DNA of 64,000 nucleotides from Pseudomonadales bacterium (lineage in GTDB: Bacteria > Pseudomonadota > Gammaproteobacteria > Pseudomonadales > Azotimanducaceae). A program made the position numbers and the translations under genes. Positions 52,122-59,590 of this stretch are shown here, in pieces; the stretch's first letter is position 1; every line of letters starts with the position of its first letter. The notes under the pieces were generated by a model. It saw nothing but the letters and a program-made list of their open reading frames with translations. It had not been told where the DNA came from and made no database searches. The stretch lies in contig JAQXDL010000049.1 in NCBI GenBank assembly GCA_029251375.1, positions 62,001 to 126,000 on the forward strand, read 5' to 3'.

Positions 52122-54026
52122 CTACCCAGCGCTGTTTTTTTCACTTCTTTTCAGCAATGACTGCCTTATCGACATGACCGACTCAAGGTCCAATGGACTA
52201 TTTCGCAGCAGAGTCTGATGGGTTTCCTGCAACGATAATTGCCCCTTGCCAACGACTTCTGTCACGGTTGCCTCAATCGCTTTGGCCAGTTGCCAAGCTT
52301 CGAAGCTCTGCCCTGGGTTTTTAACGATTGAAACTATTTCCGATTGGATGATCGCCTCACTGTAGGGTAGCTGACTCGACATGAATGTTGACGCTTCGTC
52401 GACATTCCATTGGCCCGTGTGTAGTTGCAAATCGATAAGCGCGTGGCCGATAAAACGTTTATGCCTGACCAGATAGCCAATACGTGAAAGATCTTCAACA
52501 TAGGAAGACATATTGGCGAACGGTAATGTTTGGCTGTATTGCATCCAAGCCAGTGTAAATGTATCAGCCATGGGACTTTGAGCTTTATGTAAGTCAATCC
52601 ATGGCGCCAACATGTGAACACCCGGTACAACGAATTGATAGGCCAGGCTTTCATATTCGAAATCGGGTAAGGATGACATTGCCTCGAGATTGAACGCGAC
52701 CTGGCCGTGTTCGTAATGAATCATCTCTGTGCTGAGTTGATCGGCGGCGACTAATAGAACTTCATCACTAGGACGCCTGTAAAACCATTTGGTTAGCTCA
52801 GGCTCGATGTCGGCGACATACAGGGTTAAAAGGTTAAGAGCCATTTGTTTGGGCTGTGCTTGGCTGGTCAACAAATAGGTTGAGTCGGTGTAAAGGGTTT
52901 TCACATCGGTACGAGCAGCGAGTTCGGCGATTAGCGTGTCGATGTTGGCTAAATCGAGTTTAAGTTCGTTAATCCGTGCCATTTTGACGGCATCATCAAC
53001 CTTGTTAAACGTGCCGGTAAGTAGCAGTGGTTTGTCTAGGTTTGATTGAGTGTTTAGTGACTCAAGGAAGTTTAGAAACGCTTTAAATGCTGGCTGAATA
53101 TGTGCATAGAACTGATTTCTGAAGTCTTCATAGCGCCGATGCTTATCGCCATCTGGGATAGACGCGTATAACAGCTGTTGTTGAAAGCGTGACAGGTAAG
53201 GATTGTCTTCATTCAAGTTCGTGTTGGCTGATGCGACCACGGTTTTCAGTCGCTCTTTATATTCGATTAGCAGTACCTCTGAATATAACTGACCTGCGCT
53301 AGATTGCTCTGTGAGCCTCAATTGCAGATCAACCAGCCTATTCTTGGTTGATAAAAGATAGTCTTGCTCTTCGTCCAAGGCCTGTTTCGATAGCGGTTCA
53401 AAGATGAGTTTTGGCCAAAGTGCATCCAACTCACTGAGGTGATTCAGTTCTGGCCAATGTTTTAAAACTCTTTGTCGCGATTGTTGCAGGGCAGCGAGTT
53501 GGCGTATTTTATTGCGATTTCTTTCCCTGAGTAGTTTTTGGTCAAGATGTTGAAGCTGCTCATTTGCGATTGCCAGATGAGCCGCATTTTGTTGTAGCGC
53601 TTCTCTGGTCAGAAACTGATGCCGTGCTTGGTGCAGGTCGCGCCGAGATATCAGGTAGTTATCGATAACTTTTTCAGCGATTTGGTTTTCGAACTCTCGC
53701 TTTACAAGTGCTGAGTTTGGCGCCGGTTGTTTATTTAGAGCTTCTGATGCGGCACTTGAATTAGGCTGATTGCTGTTATTGGTGCGGGTATTTTTTTCTG
53801 ATCGGCTATCGGCCGCGGCTGTTTCGGCTGAATCTAGAAAGGGAATTTTGAGGCTGCAACTGCACGTTAAACTGATCAGTGCGACAAGGGCTACACCACG
53901 TAATATTGAGATGCTGCTGTAGGACTTGGCACAAACCGCTGCAATGCTCGTCAATGCCTTTGTTGAGACATCGGGGGCCATATTTGAACAAATCATGTTA
54001 GAAACGATCATTTTAGAAAAGATCAC
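52122..54026 (-). CDS. DUF885-family lipoprotein-like protein with a degenerate metal site
   Basis: A 634-aa exported protein. After a hydrophobic leader ending LTCSCS (probable lipobox Cys) and a low-complexity linker comes a long helical body. The C-terminal third aligns with DUF885: YLVRHKRFIGHALIDLQLHTGQW matches RxxRLVVDTGxHxxGW, and NPGQSFEAW matches WPGQALSY. The expected metal motif HExxPGHH is replaced by QFVVPGVH near residue 465, and EGWALY is missing, so it is probably a catalytically dead relative. GTG 54026 overlaps the cyclohydrolase stop; ATGs at 54011, 53996 and 53981 are alternatives generated by a 15-nt repeat. Confidence 0.7.
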   Translation of the reverse strand: MIFSKMIVSNMICSNMAPDVSTKALTSIAAVCAKSYSSISILRGVALVALISLTCSCSLKIPFLDSAETAAADSRSEKNTRTNNSNQPNSSAASEALNKQPAPNSALVKREFENQIAEKVIDNYLISRRDLHQARHQFLTREALQQNAAHLAIANEQLQHLDQKLLRERNRNKIRQLAALQQSRQRVLKHWPELNHLSELDALWPKLIFEPLSKQALDEEQDYLLSTKNRLVDLQLRLTEQSSAGQLYSEVLLIEYKERLKTVVASANTNLNEDNPYLSRFQQQLLYASIPDGDKHRRYEDFRNQFYAHIQPAFKAFLNFLESLNTQSNLDKPLLLTGTFNKVDDAVKMARINELKLDLANIDTLIAELAARTDVKTLYTDSTYLLTSQAQPKQMALNLLTLYVADIEPELTKWFYRRPSDEVLLVAADQLSTEMIHYEHGQVAFNLEAMSSLPDFEYESLAYQFVVPGVHMLAPWIDLHKAQSPMADTFTLAWMQYSQTLPFANMSSYVEDLSRIGYLVRHKRFIGHALIDLQLHTGQWNVDEASTFMSSQLPYSEAIIQSEIVSIVKNPGQSFEAWQLAKAIEATVTEVVGKGQLSLQETHQTLLRNSPLDLESVMSIRQSLLKRSEKNSAG

Positions 54027-54027
54027 T
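53983..54027 (-). repeat. 15-nt repeat spanning the start region of the DUF885-like gene
   Basis: Three 15-nt units (53983, 53998, 54013 on the + strand) cover the overlap with the cyclohydrolase gene. On the coding strand each unit supplies an ATG or GTG followed by ATC/ATT, giving repeats MIFSK, MIVSN, MICSN at the N-terminus and four evenly spaced in-frame start codons. Confidence 0.85.
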
Positions 54028-54664
54028 TGAGCAGCGATGTGCAGATGCTGTCTGCCAATTTAGTTAGCGGTAAAGCATGGCTTGTTGCCTCTTCAATAGC
54101 GGTCAGGGCGGTTATTTTGAACTGTTCATCTTCTATTGATGCAAGGTTAATGAGCACATTCATTCTTGCTGCTTGCACGGTTGTGGGCACTAATAAGGCC
54201 GCAATACCGACGTCCGTAATGAGGTTTTTGTTCCCGATCTCACTAAGTCGTTGAATGTCTTGAGCAAGATTACTCGCCAAAGTTGCTGTTGTTAATGGTG
54301 CCTGTGCCGCCTGTTTTAGGGCGTCTTGTAATGCATTGTGTTGCACTGTGCGTTCCTGCGAATTTGACCTCGGCAGCTTGTATGCGGCCATAACCTGATT
54401 AAAGCCTTCGATATCATCGTCCGCGAGCTGATCGAACTGGCCCCTCGCTTGCTCGGCTCGGTTGTTGATTGCCTGAATTTCTTTTTTCAAAGCCTCAGCA
54501 CTATCCCTCGCCGATTCTTTAGTTTTGCCTTTTGTGAGGTTGCAGACCATTGAAATCAGTGCCGCCGCCTGCGCCCCTGTCACAGCTGCAACAGCCCCGC
54601 CTCCTGGCGTTGCGGCACTACTCGAGAGTTTGTCGAGATAGCTTTGAAGACTTTGTTGATTCAA
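54023..54664 (-). CDS. fchA: Methenyl-THF cyclohydrolase / cyclodeaminase (FchA, FTCD C-terminal family)
   Basis: Hydrolyses 5,10-methenyl-THF to 10-formyl-THF. The Gly-rich folate loop AATPGGGAVAAVTGAQAAALISMVCNLT, the ADDDIEGFNQVMAAYKLP segment and the NKNLITDVGIAALL block match the FTCD-C/FchA family. The frame extends to ATG 54715, but AGGAC is placed for TTG 54664, which overlaps the stop of the dehydrogenase gene. The preceding gene uses the same TTGA junction, so TTG 54664 (213 aa, normal length) is preferred. It supplies the cyclohydrolase activity the MTD1-type dehydrogenase lacks. Confidence 0.88.
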   Translation of the reverse strand: MNQQSLQSYLDKLSSSAATPGGGAVAAVTGAQAAALISMVCNLTKGKTKESARDSAEALKKEIQAINNRAEQARGQFDQLADDDIEGFNQVMAAYKLPRSNSQERTVQHNALQDALKQAAQAPLTTATLASNLAQDIQRLSEIGNKNLITDVGIAALLVPTTVQAARMNVLINLASIEDEQFKITALTAIEEATSHALPLTKLADSICTSLLK

Positions 54665-55560
54665 TTTTTGTCCTGATAAAAGTTCATATAGAGGCGAAGC
54701 GTGTTTCTCATGCACATGGCAACTGTCATCGGTCCTACACGAGGTATATAGATATCAGTGTGGGTGTTGATGTCGTCGGTGAAATTAGGTGTGCTTGAGA
54801 AGTTAATGCAAACCGTACCTGGCTCTATCTCAGCGGCACTGACCTTTTCAAACTGACTATTAGGTACGCCCGTTACGACAATGTCAGATTGTCGCAATGC
54901 ATCAGTTCGGGTAATTTGGGTTTCTGATGGCTGGGCATTTTCGAATTTTAGTGGGCCGTTTTCATCAAAACTGTAAACCGTCGCGCCATCGTTTGACATC
55001 ATCACCGCAAGCGGACGGCCAATGACTTCGCTACGATTAAATATGGTCACCACTTTGTCCTGAATTGGTCTGGGATCATTTGGTGTATAGACGCCGACAT
55101 GCGTTAGCATCTTCACGATCGCCAGAGGCGTGCACGGTAATAAAGCCTTGTGAGACTTTGTTATATCTACAAAACGGTCATTGTTGTACAGCTTGCGAGT
55201 CCAATAGTTGCTGCCCGCTTCTATGTCTTTACGATAGTCCACAAGATTGCGAAGGTAGTCATCTTGTCGGTTATTAAAGACCGGGAAATATATGAAGATG
55301 CCATGGACGCTGTCATCTGCGTTTAAGTCGATGATGATCGATTCGAGATCTAAGCGTTCGACCGATATCAAGTCATAGCTTATGCCGATGTCGTTGAATT
55401 TTTGCTTGGTGGCATTGGCATAGGCGAGGGATGGCTTGTCTTGACTCGCAATGATGCCGACAATATTAATTTTTAGATTGTCTTTGCTAATGGCAGACTT
55501 TACTTCCTGAACATATTGTTCTGCGACATAAGCGGGGTTAAGCAGTGATGGATTATTCAA
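54661..55560 (-). CDS. Eukaryotic MTD1-type NAD-dependent methylene-THF dehydrogenase
   Basis: Oxidises 5,10-methylene-THF to methenyl-THF. Signature blocks: PCTPLAIVKML (142-152), NRSEVIGRPLAVMMSNDGATVYS (175-197), CINFSSTPNFTDD (251-263) and GPMTVAMCMRNTLRLY (276-291). These match yeast Mtd1, a monofunctional NAD+-dependent enzyme, better than bifunctional FolD. The region with the FolD Tyr and catalytic Lys reads YANATK (Y47, K52), with one more residue between them than in FolD. The start is TTG 55560 overlapping the SIS gene stop; no other start exists nearby. 299 aa. Confidence 0.88.
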   Translation of the reverse strand: MNNPSLLNPAYVAEQYVQEVKSAISKDNLKINIVGIIASQDKPSLAYANATKQKFNDIGISYDLISVERLDLESIIIDLNADDSVHGIFIYFPVFNNRQDDYLRNLVDYRKDIEAGSNYWTRKLYNNDRFVDITKSHKALLPCTPLAIVKMLTHVGVYTPNDPRPIQDKVVTIFNRSEVIGRPLAVMMSNDGATVYSFDENGPLKFENAQPSETQITRTDALRQSDIVVTGVPNSQFEKVSAAEIEPGTVCINFSSTPNFTDDINTHTDIYIPRVGPMTVAMCMRNTLRLYMNFYQDKN

Positions 55561-56174
55561 TTATCGGCCTCACTGTCGTACTTGTGTGCAGTCCTGGCGA
55601 CTGAGCCTAGATAACCTTTGTGATGGCGGCGACCGTATTCTTCCTTGGTGAACTCATTCAGATCAAGCAGTGTTAAACTGATGGCGTCGCAGATTGCGGA
55701 CATCACTGCAATGGATGTGCTTGGGGTCAAATTCAGTGGGCAAGCTTCTTCAATGTCCGGCCCCATGTCCAAAGTAAAAGTGCTGAGGTCGCGAAGAGGA
55801 GAATCTGTATGAGATGTGACGCCGATGACGTGATTAACGCCAAATTCTGCTGCCATTTGTAACATCTCAACGACTTCTATGGATTTGCCGCTGGTTGAGA
55901 ACGCCACAATGACGTCACCTTCACCCAACATACCAAGATCACCATGTCCGGCTTCTGCTGGGTGGATATAGAAAGCGGGTGTCCCTGTCGATGAAAGCGT
56001 TGCGGCAAATCGATTCGCCACGAAGCCGGCTTTGCCAATACCTGTGGTAATGACCTTGCCAGTTCGGTTCTGAATGAACAGAACAGCCTTTTCGAACTCG
56101 TCATTGACCTTCACGTTGGCGATGGCGTCTGATTCCATCTTGATGATCGATGACATATTGTCTTGTATATTCAA
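55557..56174 (-). CDS. SIS-domain sugar-phosphate isomerase (KpsF/GutQ-like without CBS domains)
   Basis: A 205-aa SIS-only protein: GKVITTGIGKAGFVANRFAATLSSTGTPAFYIHPAEAGHGDLGML is the arabinose-5-phosphate isomerase (KdsD/KpsF) active-site block, and SLNLTPSTS-like PLNLTPSTSIAVM is the nucleotide-sugar phosphate loop. KpsF/KdsD proteins normally continue for about 120 residues of two CBS domains, absent here. TTG 56174 has AGGAC at good spacing; an in-frame ATG lies at 56156. First gene of the SIS/MTD1/FchA/DUF885 operon. Its substrate may be an aldose phosphate other than A5P. Confidence 0.82.
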   Translation of the reverse strand: MNIQDNMSSIIKMESDAIANVKVNDEFEKAVLFIQNRTGKVITTGIGKAGFVANRFAATLSSTGTPAFYIHPAEAGHGDLGMLGEGDVIVAFSTSGKSIEVVEMLQMAAEFGVNHVIGVTSHTDSPLRDLSTFTLDMGPDIEEACPLNLTPSTSIAVMSAICDAISLTLLDLNEFTKEEYGRRHHKGYLGSVARTAHKYDSEADN

Positions 56175-56351
56175 CTAACTGTCCTTTTGGTGGTGACTCG
56201 TTTAAACATGAAGTTCCGAGCGCAATATCCGAGCATTATACTCGATCAAATGGATGATGTAGCATGTCTTGGAGACTATCTGATTAATAAAGTTCACTGT
56301 ATTTGAAAACGTTTTATTTATCGCTGAAGCCAGCATGAGGAGAAAATTCGA

Positions 56352-57311
56352 ATGGTTAAGATCGTTGGTAATGTTAAGCCAGAAGATGATTACACACATC
56401 CGCTTGGCCCTGAAGAGAATTTCAACGAGTCAGTCTACTTTAACTTCTTTGATACAACCCATAATCGCGGTGGTTTCATTCGTATGGGCAACCGTGCCAA
56501 TGAGGGTTACGCCGAAATGACGGTGATCGTTTATAACGACGATGGCTCGGCATTTTTTAATTATAAAAAGCCTGAAATCACCCACAACGATGGTTGGGAT
56601 GCGGGTGGCGCGAAAATTGAGGTGCTGGTTGCGGGCGAAAAGATTCGCACAACCTATGAGGGCTCAGCCCTGTATATGGCGAACCCCACCGATATGAAAG
56701 ATCCGAGTAAAGCCTTTAAATCTAATCCCTTTAGAAAACTCAAAATTGAGCTTGTGCACGATGGCGTCGGTCCCATTTATGGCCATGTCGGTGAACCTGA
56801 CGATGGTAATGATTTTGCTCGTGCCCATTACGAGCAACATATGAAAGTTAGCGGCACTATTCAAATCGAGGGCGAAGCGCCGATTTCGATAAATGGCCAC
56901 GGTTTACGTGATCACTCTTGGGGTCCCAGGTATTGGCAGTCTATTCGCTCTTACCGTTGGATTACGGGTAATTATGGTGACGACCTTGGCATGGTGTTAT
57001 CGATCGTTGGTGATCGAAAGGGGGGTATGTTCCATAAGGGTGATGAGTTTATTCGAGTTACTGACCTTGATCTATCGGTTAACTTTGAGCAAGACAGCCG
57101 TTTTCACAAAAACTTTACCGCTAAGGTGAAACTCGAAAATGGCGACAAACATATTGTTGAAGGCAAAGTTCAAGGCTTTATCCCTTTGCGTAACCGACGC
57201 TCAGAGCAGATCACTTACATCGGCGAAGGTATGACGCAGTATACTCTTGACGGTGAAAGGGTCGGTTATGGGCTGAGTGAATTTCTGGATCAGCCGGACG
57301 ATTCGATCTAA
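56352..57311 (+). CDS. CrtC/AttH-like lipocalin-fold protein (DUF7064-type)
   Basis: A 319-aa soluble protein. The central block INGHGLRDHSWGPRYWQ (about residue 180-196) is the signature of the AttH/hydroxyneurosporene-synthase-like family, duplicated lipocalin-like beta-barrels with hydrolase or hydratase members in carotenoid and terpene pathways. No signal peptide. GAGGAG is 9 nt before ATG 56352. Divergent from the SIS/folate operon. The precise reaction is unknown. Tyr/Trp-rich barrel strands suggest binding of a hydrophobic ligand. Confidence 0.75.
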   Translation: MVKIVGNVKPEDDYTHPLGPEENFNESVYFNFFDTTHNRGGFIRMGNRANEGYAEMTVIVYNDDGSAFFNYKKPEITHNDGWDAGGAKIEVLVAGEKIRTTYEGSALYMANPTDMKDPSKAFKSNPFRKLKIELVHDGVGPIYGHVGEPDDGNDFARAHYEQHMKVSGTIQIEGEAPISINGHGLRDHSWGPRYWQSIRSYRWITGNYGDDLGMVLSIVGDRKGGMFHKGDEFIRVTDLDLSVNFEQDSRFHKNFTAKVKLENGDKHIVEGKVQGFIPLRNRRSEQITYIGEGMTQYTLDGERVGYGLSEFLDQPDDSI

Positions 57312-57380
57312 AGATTCGTTTATCGACCTAAGCTTGAGAGCTAGGCACTGCATGACAAACTCAATCTCGATGCACAATTA

Positions 57381-57415
57381 GCCTCCTCGCGGTCTAACCT
57401 GAGGAGGCTTGATTT
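57381..57415 (+). terminator. Hairpin terminator between the CrtC-like gene and the transglutaminase gene
   Basis: GCCTCCTC (57381-57388) and GAGGAGGC (57401-57408) form a perfect 8-bp stem with a 12-nt loop, followed by TTGATTT. The U-tract is weak but the stem is strong; it sits 70 nt after the CrtC-like stop in a 231-bp convergent gap. Confidence 0.6.
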
Positions 57416-57542
57416 CCCTTATTGAATAACAACGATGTGTTGACGTTGCTACAAACATTGTCTTTTTGCGAGTCGTCTAAAGATTCAAAGCAGAGCACTT
57501 TGGTGCGGCGTGTATCTTGTTGTATTAATGTCGAAGGGTGGA

Positions 57543-59534
57543 TCACTTGAGTTTTTGTGGTACTTGATTCTCGTCATCTAAATCGGCGTTGAGTCCTTCT
57601 ATTGACGCGTCTACCTGGGAGGTTAATTCTGCTTTATCTTCGCTGGACACGCCCAAAGGGTCAAAACGCCATTTTTGGTGGGTGACTAACATGGGTACGT
57701 AACGTCCGTAACCAATCCGCTTTAGCCAATCTGCCGGCAACTCTCCCTTGGCTCGATTGAATCCAGCCACAGTTAACCGTTCAATGAGTCGATAGAAAGG
57801 TGATTCATTGCCTAGAAATTCAGAGTCTGAATCAGTTTTACTTGTATGCGTTGGTTTTAAATCAATCTGCTCACTCGTGAAAATACGGTAGGCCAAAATA
57901 AGCCCGAGAATGAGTCCAATAAAAAGCAGGTAGTTTTCGTAGTCGCTGAGCTGCTGGTCATTCCACCACACGGCATACATGAAGTTTAGATTCGCCAACA
58001 AATCCAGTGCAGGTTGAATTAAGGACGATTGGTCAGATTCAGTGTCAGCCCATATTGCCGGTGTGGTATCGACTACTTGCCATTGGTCACCAACAAATGC
58101 GATTGCCCATGAGTGGGCGTGTCGTTGGCGTACAATGTACATTCCAACGAGTGGATCATACTCTTGTACTGCGTAACCGATGACATAGCGTGCAGGTATA
58201 CCCATCTGCCGCAACATGAGTACAGTTGCGCTGGCAAAGTACTCACAATGCCCTTTGCGGCTGGAATCGAGGAAGTGCTCAATTGGGTCGTCTTGATCGG
58301 ATAAATCTTGATACAGGCTATACCTGAAGTCGCTGAAAAATTTGTACAAGCTTTGCACTGGATCCTCGGCGCTTAAATTGTTTGTTGCGATCAAGCGAGA
58401 GAGAAGTGCTTGTTTGGTTTTTGGCACGTAAGTGTCAGCCTTATTAGGCAGTCCATTGATTTGATTATCGAAGCCAAATTCCACCTGATAGCGGGGGCTT
58501 GGTACCATGCCGGAACCTTGAATAGCGCCGTAGTCATTGCGTTGGATATCAATGGCAGGGAGGTCGTTGATCAGTCGAGTGCCTGCCGGAATAGGTATTA
58601 GAGCTAGCGGTCGGTCGAATTCCATATAGATATCGAGAGGGTAACTTTGCTGATCATCGATCAGCCGCCATCTGAAGTCATCTTCATGTTGTACGGTAGT
58701 GAATTTCAAATTCATTACTGCCCAGCTATTACCCGATGGCAGATCATAGCTGGCTTCCTGCAAAAACCTCGGCGCGATGCCACCATCAGGAACGCTAACA
58801 CGAAACAAGATCTCATCAGAAATTTTCAACTTGCCGACCGCGCCTATCGAAGTTTGCGTTTTTAATGGATTACTTCTTTGTTGAACCCAATTTGCGATCC
58901 ATACTTGAGCGCGTTTTTTTAACTCAAGATGCGTGCCGCGGATGGCCGTGTGGGTCATAAATCCAGCGAGAAATATCAAGCCGACGGCGAGTACCCAGCC
59001 ATTAAGCTTATAGCGGGAAGATCGCAACGGGAACAAGGCCAATGCCATAAGGCTCGCCGCAATGGGGAAATAGAACACGGCGCCCTCCATGTTGGTGCCG
59101 GCGGCGACAATACATAAACCGAAAAGGAAATAATCCATATCCCAAGCTTGGGTAACCGGTTGTTTCTGTCTGCGTAGTGAATAGAACAGAACGTCAAGAC
59201 TCATCCGGTCGGTTGTGCTGTAACCGAGAACCAGTACCAGCGGGAAAAAAAGTATCGGTAACCACTGAACTAGTGCTGTAATAAAATGGTATTCGGTTCT
59301 ATTGGCGTAAAGAAAGATACACAGACCAACGAAAAACAGCGTCGTGAGATCGGCGATTTGATAAAAATCTCGCTTTTCCAGGTTCCACCTTCGATTGATG
59401 AAAAATCTGGCCTCCCAAACAGCGCCCATAGGGATCGCCCAAAGCAACAAATCGGTTTGTAAACCCCAAAATAAAAGGGCCGCAAATTGTACGTATCGTA
59501 ATTTCATCGATTTGTCAGTTGGCGTGTTACTCAC
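57543..59534 (-). CDS. Membrane transglutaminase-like protein (TgpA family)
   Basis: A 663-aa inner-membrane protein: about six N-terminal helices (residues 1-205), a periplasmic transglutaminase-like domain (about 370-500) and a last helix near 545 (LLFIGLILGLILAYRIF), then a DUF4129-like cytoplasmic tail. The catalytic triad is intact: Cys in GHCEYFASATVLMLRQMGIPARYVIGY, His in RQRHAHSWAI, Asp in QVVDTTPA. The start is GTG 59534. It is downstream of DUF58 and MoxR genes, the common MoxR-DUF58-TgpA set thought to act in envelope protein processing; the target is unknown. Confidence 0.9.
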   Translation of the reverse strand: MSNTPTDKSMKLRYVQFAALLFWGLQTDLLLWAIPMGAVWEARFFINRRWNLEKRDFYQIADLTTLFFVGLCIFLYANRTEYHFITALVQWLPILFFPLVLVLGYSTTDRMSLDVLFYSLRRQKQPVTQAWDMDYFLFGLCIVAAGTNMEGAVFYFPIAASLMALALFPLRSSRYKLNGWVLAVGLIFLAGFMTHTAIRGTHLELKKRAQVWIANWVQQRSNPLKTQTSIGAVGKLKISDEILFRVSVPDGGIAPRFLQEASYDLPSGNSWAVMNLKFTTVQHEDDFRWRLIDDQQSYPLDIYMEFDRPLALIPIPAGTRLINDLPAIDIQRNDYGAIQGSGMVPSPRYQVEFGFDNQINGLPNKADTYVPKTKQALLSRLIATNNLSAEDPVQSLYKFFSDFRYSLYQDLSDQDDPIEHFLDSSRKGHCEYFASATVLMLRQMGIPARYVIGYAVQEYDPLVGMYIVRQRHAHSWAIAFVGDQWQVVDTTPAIWADTESDQSSLIQPALDLLANLNFMYAVWWNDQQLSDYENYLLFIGLILGLILAYRIFTSEQIDLKPTHTSKTDSDSEFLGNESPFYRLIERLTVAGFNRAKGELPADWLKRIGYGRYVPMLVTHQKWRFDPLGVSSEDKAELTSQVDASIEGLNADLDDENQVPQKLK

Positions 59535-59590
59535 AGAGTTCGTTATGAGAGCTCAAGTTGCGAGCTTGAGTGGAGAACTCAGTTAAAGAC

